Shown here in pieces: positions 57,201 to 64,000 of a stretch of 64,000 bases of DNA. The notes under the pieces are model-generated. The model searched no databases and was not told where the DNA came from. It saw nothing but the letters and a program-made list of their open reading frames with translations. Positions within the stretch are counted from its first letter, which is position 1. Each line of letters opens with the position of its first letter. The DNA is from Nematopogon swammerdamellus (taxonomy: Eukaryota; Arthropoda; Insecta; Lepidoptera; Adelidae), in assembly GCA_946902875.1 (NCBI GenBank), contig OX336344.1:17195791-17259790 (forward strand). The letters run 5' to 3'. The position numbers were made by a program, and so were the translations under genes.

Positions 57201-60200
57201 GAACCACGGTCAGCCTCCAACGGTCGAGCGGTCACCCATCAAAGTACTGACCGCGCCCAGCGTTGCTTAACAATCAATAGCAACAGTCGACCTGTCTGCA
57301 TCAATGAGCTATCGAAGTTGAATTTTAGGTACAGTTAGTTCAATCCACGAAGACGCGCCCCACCCTTCCTCCTAATCGCTTACAGTGCAAGTGTGCAACC
57401 TGCTGCTAGTGTGTTAGTTCTATCGTTACACACTACTACGATTATGAGTGCACACGCACACTTAGATGAATTGGCCAATCGAAAAAGTTCCGGTAACAGT
57501 TCCTGTCATCGCAAGAGAGCGTCACGGATCAACTGGATAGATGCTCTACTTCAATTGTATAATTTATTCGAGTTGTTCGATGTACCTATTTTATTAATAG
57601 TTTATTGTTTATTTTATTTTGTGTTATTATCATTAGTAATATAATACAACTTTTAAGTACCTACAAGACGCTGAGATTTCCAAGACATTTAAAAAAAAAA
57701 ATTTGTAGAGCAACTCTCGTGGCGGGTCAAGATTTGACGCAGCGCTGACTACACTTCTCGTGTGCATCGAGCCGCGGTCGACTCGTGACTGAGGCTCGAG
57801 TCAAACCCAAGTAGTGGAGCGCGTCTTGATGGATTGAACTATCTGTAAATTTGACTTAACCCTAAGGCGTGCGATGGAGTCAGCCGGCGCCAAAAATCTT
57901 TTACTACCTTTGGCTTCTGATGGGGCCGACCGGCCCCTGAAGGTCGGAGTCGAAAAATAGATTCTATACTTCAATGAATTTTTCTTAGTAAAACGCACTA
58001 GAATCCCCAATTTATGGTTGAATATTCAACCAATTTTCATCAAACAAACAGCGGCAACACTTCACTGCCACATAGACTTAATATCCGTCACGTCAATTCC
58101 AGCAGATGGGAAATTGGTTTTCTAGTCTTTATTTCAAATGTATTATTTGAAAAGATCGTCTAGATTGAAATAGGTGGTAGGCTCACATTGTAACTGAAAT
58201 TATATTGTTTTCAGGATGTCTTCATAGAAGAAGTAATTGATGAAGTGAAGATCCACAAAGGCATGGCGTACCTGACAGATCAGAACTTTGACAAGTTTGT
58301 GTCGAACGGACAACACTTTATAATGTTCTATGTGCCGTGGTGTGGTGTGTCACAGGTAATGCTTGTTTTATATTTTTTAGGGTTCCGTCCGAACCTCGAA
58401 AGGAAAAAACGGAATCCTTATAGGATACCTCTTGTGTCTGTCAGTCTGTCTGTCCTTCTATCTTAGCTTATTTTCTCCGAATCTACTGGATCAAACAATT
58501 TAATTTTAGTACATTATAGAGTTTGATGACCCATGATCACTGAACTATAGCGTAAATGAACGAATTTCTATTTTGGGAGCCAGTTTTGGGAATCATTTAG
58601 AAAGTAAATTTATTTTTTTTTCATTTGCATCATGTGACATATCTATCACTGAAAAGGTCTCGTTATAAAGAATACTAATATATTTTCATTTAATATTATA
58701 ATTAAAAAAGGCATGATTTAAAAGATATGAAAAATAAAATTCAAAAAAATTGTGATAAAAAAAAAATTTGTAGGACCTCTCAGAGTCCTATGCAGTGCAA
58801 GCTACATAGATCTATTGTGATCTCTAAATAGTTCGGACAAGATAACTATCAAGCAGCAATTTGAGGCAGAAAAACAGTTACCTACTCTACTGCATGACCG
58901 TAACAAGGTGAGAGGTGGTTAGCCTGCCGCCCTTTAGCACGGCCTAATCCCTTGGTTAATATAATAATATGCAAGCATGTAAGCATATTAAATATTTGGG
59001 AAGCCATAAGGTTAAACATATGTTACAGACACTGGCGCCGACCTGGTCAGCGTTGGCAGAGCAATATGAGCAGAACACATCGGTCCAGATCAGCAAAATC
59101 GACTGCATGGAGTACCATGCCACGTGTCTCAACTTTGACATCAAAGATTATCCTCACCTTATCTGGATGGTCAACGGTAAAGTGGTGAGTTTTTTTCATG
59201 TCAATTTCATCATGTTCATTTCATCATGTCCATTTCATCATGTACATTTCATCAAGTTCATTTCATCGTGTACATTTCATCAAGCAAGATCATTTTATTG
59301 TGTACATTTCATCATGTACAATTCATCAAGTTCATTTCATCGTGTAAATTTCATCATGTACATTTCATCAAGTTCATTTCATCGTGTACATTTCGTCATG
59401 TACATTTCATCAAGTTAAATTTATCGTGTACATTTCATCAAGTTCATTTCATCGTGTACATTTCATCATGTACATTTCATCAAGTTAATTTCATCATGTA
59501 CATTTCATCAAGTTAATTTTATCGTGTACATTTCATCAAGTTCATTTCATCGTGTACATTTCTTCATGTACATATCATAATCTTCATTTCATCATTTACA
59601 TTTCATCATGTCCATGTGTTAATTATGTACATTTCATCATGTTCATTTCATGGTGTCAATTTCATGATGTTTATTTCTTCGTGTACATTTCTTCATGTAC
59701 CTCAAGGGCACCCTTGTGGAGGTGATATTAGCTGATCGGAGCATGTGCTTTGACTGACTCAGCCATCCATACTGGATTACATAAAAAAAACAATAATAAT
59801 TAGAAAAAGCAAAGAATTTGCGAGTGTAAGCAGTATCATGCAAAGGTAGACTTAACACTACAACTGATTTCCTCACAGATGGAAGCCATCACCGGGCTGC
59901 AGAGCCTGGAAAGTCTGCGTGAGTTTGTGGAGATGATGGCGCGGCCGGAGAACCACAATCCGGACCGCTTCATGAAGAGGAAAAAGAGTCTACTGGTCGC
60001 GAGGATATCGGAGGACACCTTCGACTTGTACATGAAGAAGGATCTAGTCTTCATAAATTACTATGCAGCTTGGTAGGTTGATAAATGCTGAGTGATTTAA
60101 ATTAAAATGGCTTTATCTACTGCCTTCATAAAACTGTACCTACTCATCTTTTTTTTCTGAATGAGTTTCCTTGTCAGTGTCTTTTTTTTTTATGGAAACT

Positions 60201-62850
60201 GACACGGTTTGCTACATCACCTACAACATCCGTGATGTCAGCCCATAACACCGGGTGAACTTGGTGCCACATCAGTGCTTCCCTTCGGTCGTGCCGGCTA
60301 CACTGAACTGGACGGAAAACACAAACTATTTACATAGCCGTTTCGACCGACCTTTCATTCAGTGCGGTGGTTGAACCCTACCACCTAGTAATATAAGAAG
60401 GGAGTCATATCCCTTATATCATCATAAGGGAGCGATATATTGTATACTTCATCGAAATCAGTAAGTTCCTGAGGGCGAGGCCTAAGGCCGAGCATCGTGC
60501 AGATAAAATATATATTTTCGCAAAAATATAAAATCAGTGAGGGCAAGGCCGGAGGCTGGACTGTGTTCAGGTAAAATATATACTTGTTCGAAAACAACAA
60601 GTCACCACGAGCGAGGCCTAAGGTCGAGCTGCGTTAACGTGAAAGATATAGTTTATCAAAGAAAGTAAGTTTAGACGAAGAAGAAATTGTTTAGATAAAC
60701 GAATGAACACATCTTCCGAAGTATGTGAGAATGAAGTATATCATACTTGATTGGCTGATATGGAGATCTAGGCGCGTGAGTCGTAACTGGCACTTGAGCG
60801 GTTTTCATGTAATGTGGTTGATGGTGATATTGGCTGTAGGTGTGCACACTGCAAGCTGATGGTGCCCACGTGGCTGGAGCTGGGAAGGAACTTCCAGGCG
60901 GACAGTCGCATCATCATCGGCGAAGTTGACTGCACACAGGAGGACACACTGTGCGTACAGGAAGACGTACGTTTACCCATTTTGACATTTTCTCTGAATC
61001 AATACTAATAATAAATATGTAAAGCTATGTCCACACTGTGCCTTTTTTCGTTCAACAAGGGCATGCATCATAGCGCAGTCAACAGCGCACGTGAGGCATG
61101 CCCTTGGCGCATGCCTCTTTTTAGTTGAAAGCATAGCGCGCGCTGCGACGCACGCGTTCCCGTGGTCCGTGGATTTCTGTGCAACATAGCGTTCAACAAG
61201 TAGACCACACATAGTAGAATCATCTCGTCGCACATGGCGACTCCGTTCGGATGACGCACGGACATGATGCATTCAACAGTTTCTTGCCCTAAAGGAAATT
61301 TGAATAGATTGATGAAGGGAAAGTTGAAGATGAAAGGGGCATAGTGTGGACATAGCTTAAGGGATGGTCATGGAGTAAGCAGCGGTCTGCAGATACCCCG
61401 GACGACTTGTGGCTTTCACGAAAGACATAGGCTGGCTGGCGTAGCTGGAGGTTGCGGGGTTTTGCACGAAGGTCCCCAACCAAGCGGGATTAGTTTGCAG
61501 GCCTAGAGCCAACCCCAAACCAAATCAACAAAAACAACATGGAAAAAGTTACTTTCTTTTATGAGATACTGCGTCTGTAAACTCTATGTCAAAACTAAAT
61601 TTACGATTTTTAGAAATCTTTTCTGTATGTATGTATGTACGTATGTTCCTCCATAACTCTTCGGTTTAAAGAATTACCTCAAAGAACGTGTGAACATTCG
61701 CTTACTGAGATTACAAATTGTTACAAAGCAAATAGGTACTTAAAATTAAATTTAAAACTACACATAATGTGTAATGATAATGTACAACAAATTTATGTAC
61801 TAGATGTATGATTGGTAAAGCTAATTAATCAAACAAAAATATTAAGTAAACAGACCGGATTCTTAAACCGGTCATCCGAATTCGATGAAACTTAGTACGA
61901 GCACATTTGATTATACGGGACACAGTTTAGGCTAAATAAAATTCAGTTCCGGTTACGCTAAGATGTGGCTCTCATACAAACCGAATTGTTCCGCGCGCCG
62001 AAATAAAGGTACGGTAGCGGGCTTACTTACTTTATGAAGCATTTCTAATCATAAAATTTAAATAATATGAAGGATTTCATAAACACGCCATAGATGGCGT
62101 GAGTGGCGCTGACCATGACATGGCGATACGGAACCCTCGGTGCGCGAGTTCGACTTGCACTTGGCCGGTTTTTTTTAAACAGTGTGGGTAGCTGTGCCAA
62201 GGAACCAAAGGTGGTTGACACAGCCAATTTGACTTCCCCTCACGAAACCACACTCAGACAGGCACATATCCAGCAGACTCCAGCAGACTATTGTACTTGC
62301 ATATGTGTACTCCTTTCTTTGTGCAATACATACATACATACATACATACACGCTATATACCGACATACGGAGTAAGGAGAGTAATCGGTGTTGTGCTGCA
62401 AAGACTGGTAAATTACACAGCACAACACCGACCACCACATTACCGTACCGGCCCCACACGGTACAATATGATGTGCAAATATTATTTGTTCAATATGACG
62501 TGCAAACATTCTTTGTGCAAATTTTAATTGTTTCCCCTCTATTACCATTATCTGAAGATAGTGTAAAAAAATAATTAACCATGTTCACAGTTTGATATTC
62601 CATGTTTTTGGAATTAAATTTTGTCACATTGCCATTTCGTGCGACAATCCTAGTATTGAATGAATATGTTTCAAGTTGCAAATATATTTTCTTACAGGTT
62701 CACCACTTTCCCACACTAGTCCTCTACAACAATAGTAAAGTAATCTACCAGCATCGGGGGTCTACAACCTTGGAGAACTTGGTGCAAGAGGTGGAAAAGA
62801 ATTTGAAAACATTGACAGATAATCCTGCGCAAGTGAAAGATGAATTATAA
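51260..62850 (+). CDS. TXNDC5/ERp46-like protein disulfide isomerase (8 exons, 388 aa)
   Basis: ER oxidoreductase with three thioredoxin domains; the Drosophila relative is, I believe, pretaporter. Exons: 51260-51399, 54207-54343, 56763-56881, 58215-58355, 59029-59184, 59879-60072, 60840-60966, 62698-62850 (1167 nt, phases consistent). A signal peptide (about 1-17, MWSSLVLVLALSAPVFA) is followed by Trx 1 with APWCSHC, Trx 2 with VPWCGVSQ, Trx 3 with AAWCAHC and a C-terminal KDEL. Domains 1 and 3 are each split by a phase-2 intron in the Trp codon before the active site. In domain 2 the intron lies six codons later. The second active-site Cys of domain 2 is replaced by Ser (CGVS), read directly with no indel. 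The conserved cis-Pro segments YPTL, YPHL and FPTL are all present. An in-frame ATG nine codons upstream (51233) would spoil the signal peptide, so 51260 is preferred. Confidence 0.92.
51715..51830 (+). mobile_element. tRNA/5S-type SINE, 3' end
   Basis: ggtgttatgggctgacat-type body and caaccgtgtcaagtttccat tail. It is the only + strand piece in the TXNDC5-like gene. Confidence 0.7.
51918..52265 (-). mobile_element. Jockey-type LINE 3' end, diverged
   Basis: gcgcgacatgtggcatcg, aggtgtctaacgatgcgc and gcgaatgccatgccagcctg match the 3' ends at 5490 and 8430. Intron 1 of the TXNDC5-like gene. Confidence 0.65.
52889..53578. mobile_element. TTAA-flanked piggyBac-type MITE, about 0.68 kb
   Basis: ttaacccttcgagtc at 52889 and gactcaaagggttaa ending 53578 are inverted ends bounded by TTAA. 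Inside are gcgcgctccc-type repeats and the ctgtgcttctaaataagtga text shared with 44310. Best-preserved member of this family in the window. Confidence 0.7.
53828..54012 (-). mobile_element. tRNA/5S-type SINE, 3' half
   Basis: T-run, tatggaaactcttacggttg and catagccgtttcgacc. Located 195 bp before exon 2 of the TXNDC5-like gene. Confidence 0.7.
54375..54750 (-). mobile_element. tRNA/5S-type SINE, full copy
   Basis: Full length from its A-rich tail to the gcctcggtagctcagt head (54750). It starts only 31 bp after the exon 2 donor. Confidence 0.85.
54830..55379 (-). mobile_element. TTAA-type MITE, inverted copy
   Basis: aagtgaggattcac at the left and aagaggttaa at the right, with the same body as 43910-44342 read in reverse. 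Confidence 0.45.
55755..55860 (-). mobile_element. tRNA/5S-type SINE, short 3' end
   Basis: aaaactgacacggttggcta, then ccataacatcttggtgagct. Truncated. Confidence 0.65.
56141..56501 (-). mobile_element. tRNA/5S-type SINE, full copy
   Basis: Full copy upstream of exon 3, with head gcctcggtagctcagtggtg at 56501. Confidence 0.85.
56937..57320 (-). mobile_element. tRNA/5S-type SINE, full copy
   Basis: Full copy starting 56 bp after exon 3. It includes the clearest 5S-like segment (- strand: gttaagcaacgctgggcgcg, gtcagtactttgatgggtga). Confidence 0.85.
57856..58160 (+). mobile_element. TTAA-type MITE, truncated copy
   Basis: ttaaccctaaggcgtgcg at the left, then tagaatccccaatttatggt and tcaaatgtattatttga shared with 43910-44342. 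It ends about 55 bp before exon 4. Confidence 0.45.
59195..59705 (+). repeat. 14-bp minisatellite with a 42-bp higher order
   Basis: About 35 units of catttcatcatgta, with variants catttcatcaagtt and catttcatcgtgta, often in threes. It lies within intron 5, starting 10 bp after the exon 5 donor. Because 42 bp is 14 codons, it stays open in frame; it is not coding. Confidence 0.9.
59706..59790 (+). mobile_element. tRNA-headed SINE (family 2), 3' end
   Basis: tggaggtgatattagctgat and ggattacataaaaaaaa match the end of the 40150 copy. Confidence 0.55.
60182..60402 (-). mobile_element. tRNA/5S-type SINE, 3' half
   Basis: T-run, tatggaaactgacacggttt ... ccctaccacctagtaat. The head is missing. 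Confidence 0.75.
61021..61360. mobile_element. 340-bp MITE with about 22-bp inverted ends
   Basis: aagctatgtccacactgtgcc at the left pairs with ggcatagtgtggacatagctt at the right. Located in intron 7 of the TXNDC5-like gene, 54 bp after exon 7. Confidence 0.75.
62327..62351. repeat. (acat)n microsatellite
   Basis: Six tandem acat units in intron 7. Confidence 0.75.
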
Positions 62851-63000
62851 ATAAGCCTTCCAGTTTTCAACAAATGATCACCTATCCCATTAACTAGTGA
62901 ATAGATGCATCTTGTGACATTTTGTGAGATTTAGTCATTTGTTCCTGTTGTTCATAATTTATTGTGTGTTGTGATTGATTACTTGTATATAATTGTGTGC

Positions 63001-63006
63001 AATAAA
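63001..63006 (+). terminator. Poly(A) signal of the TXNDC5-like gene
   Basis: AATAAA lies about 150 bp after the stop codon at 62850, followed by a T/G-rich stretch. This is a usual arrangement for a short 3'UTR. Confidence 0.6.
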
Positions 63007-63169
63007 ATGTTAGAAATTACTATTTGTTGGAAGTTTTATTTTTGAAGTCATGCATTGGCAGCTATGAATTAACAATCATAGTCATAAAAACATTTAACAA
63101 TAGAAACAACATAACTCCAAAAAACTTAGAGGTAAGTAGATGTAAATACCTATATATTACACAAGCTGT

Positions 63170-63380
63170 GCCCGCGGCTCCGCCCGCTCTCATATTTCAC
63201 TTCACTGCCAACCTCATAAGCCATTTACCCTGATAGTAAGTAGCCTATAGTTGATGGGAAGAATCAAGCTATCCGTAGAATTTTGTTTTATTAAAATCGG
63301 TTCAGTGGTTCTCGAGTTATAAGCGGACAGACAGACATACACTCAGACAGAAAGCAGACGTTGGATTTTATTATAGGTAA
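63170..63380 (-). repeat. Dispersed repeat, third copy
   Basis: Reverse complement of 48783-49015: agctgtgcccgcggctccgc ... aacgttggattttattat-type end. Confidence 0.75.
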
Positions 63381-64000
63381 GGATTAGTAATTAAATTAGT
63401 AGATAACGATGGTAGATAAGTGTTTGGAATGACCAGCAGAAAGATAAGTAGGTACCTACTAACTAGCTTTGGCCCGTTTACTTGGGAGAATAAATACTCA
63501 ATATAATAAGTTCTTAAATTATAGTCTATATTATTTCTGGCCGCATTGGGTGATTTTCTAAAGGCCCGTTTACATTTATCACTTTGGAGGTACAACCCGG
63601 ATGAATCATCCAAAGTGATAAGTGTAAATTGAGTTTCAATGCGAGTTCAACGAGAGTAACATCTTCCTCCTACTTTTGTTGAAAGCAATCTTCATCGAAC
63701 GGATGATTCAACGACAGTGACAGTGCGGGACAAGTCTAAACAGACCAGCCTCATTTTAGTGAATGCGCAGGACAACTGTTGAAACTTGAAAAAAAATCTT
63801 TGAAGTGGCAAGATAAACACATGACAATATTTTTAGTGTTCTACCATCGATAAGAGTGTTTGTGGAACACAAAGTGTTAGGAATACTCAAAAAGTATCGA
63901 AAGGGCGAAGCCTATAAACTTTGTTTTTTTTTAAATAATTTTATTACATTCATCTAACAATCCTTGACAAATTATATGTTTCCAGCCAGCGACTTGTTAC
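63381..64000. other. Right-end DNA without a gene
   Basis: Holds a short palindrome (63571-63636: acatttatcactttgga / tccaaagtgataagtgt). Otherwise AT-rich with no gene visible. Confidence 0.5.

Noticed and set aside
59226..59516. Long open frame SSCTFHQVHFIVY repeats
   Set aside because: It is produced by the 14/42-bp minisatellite in intron 5, with no start, splice or homology support.

Overview
The window is animal nuclear DNA, most likely from a moth or butterfly. It has AT-rich intergenic DNA, GT-AG introns, GC-rich exons, and a dense load of TEs whose repeat text (for example the 'cggccaagtgcgagtcg' and 'gcccgcggcttcgctcgc' repeats) I associate with Lepidoptera. The taxon is an inference from recall, not from a database search. 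Five protein-coding genes could be assembled exon by exon with consistent splice phases.

Layout. 1-13.8 kb has no host gene. It holds three successive tandem arrays, a small TIR element inside a tRNA-like remnant, a pair of long inverted arms (2411-3095 and 13198-13786) and, between those arms, nested broken Jockey-type LINEs plus a 102-bp minisatellite. 14.4-32.6 kb (+) is a ten-exon gene for an 821-aa protein with an N-terminal membrane anchor, a CxCxC juxtamembrane motif and about 26 YxxI/V/L/M tyrosine motifs. Its architecture is that of a PAG/LAT-type transmembrane adaptor. 37.2-38.8 kb (-) is a single-exon glucosidase II beta subunit ending HDEL. 42.95-43.82 kb (+) is YIPF5, two exons. 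45.05-49.51 kb (-) is a p24-gamma cargo receptor (TMED7-like), four exons, convergent with YIPF5. 51.26-62.85 kb (+) is a TXNDC5/ERp46-like three-thioredoxin-domain protein disulfide isomerase, eight exons, ending KDEL.

How the genes relate. The last four genes all act in the ER or early secretory pathway: N-glycan trimming, ER-Golgi trafficking, COPII cargo sorting and disulfide formation. Whether this clustering means anything is unknown. The adaptor gene stands apart as a probable tyrosine-kinase signalling scaffold and is the most novel item here. A second notable point is that the middle thioredoxin domain of the TXNDC5-like protein carries CGVS instead of CxxC.

The introns and intergenic DNA are mostly mobile elements. 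A SINE whose head combines a tRNA-like A box with a 5S-rRNA-like segment has about twelve copies. There is also a second tRNA-headed SINE, TTAA-flanked (piggyBac-type) and TTA-flanked (Harbinger-type) small elements, RTE-type and Jockey-type LINE fragments, and several minisatellites.
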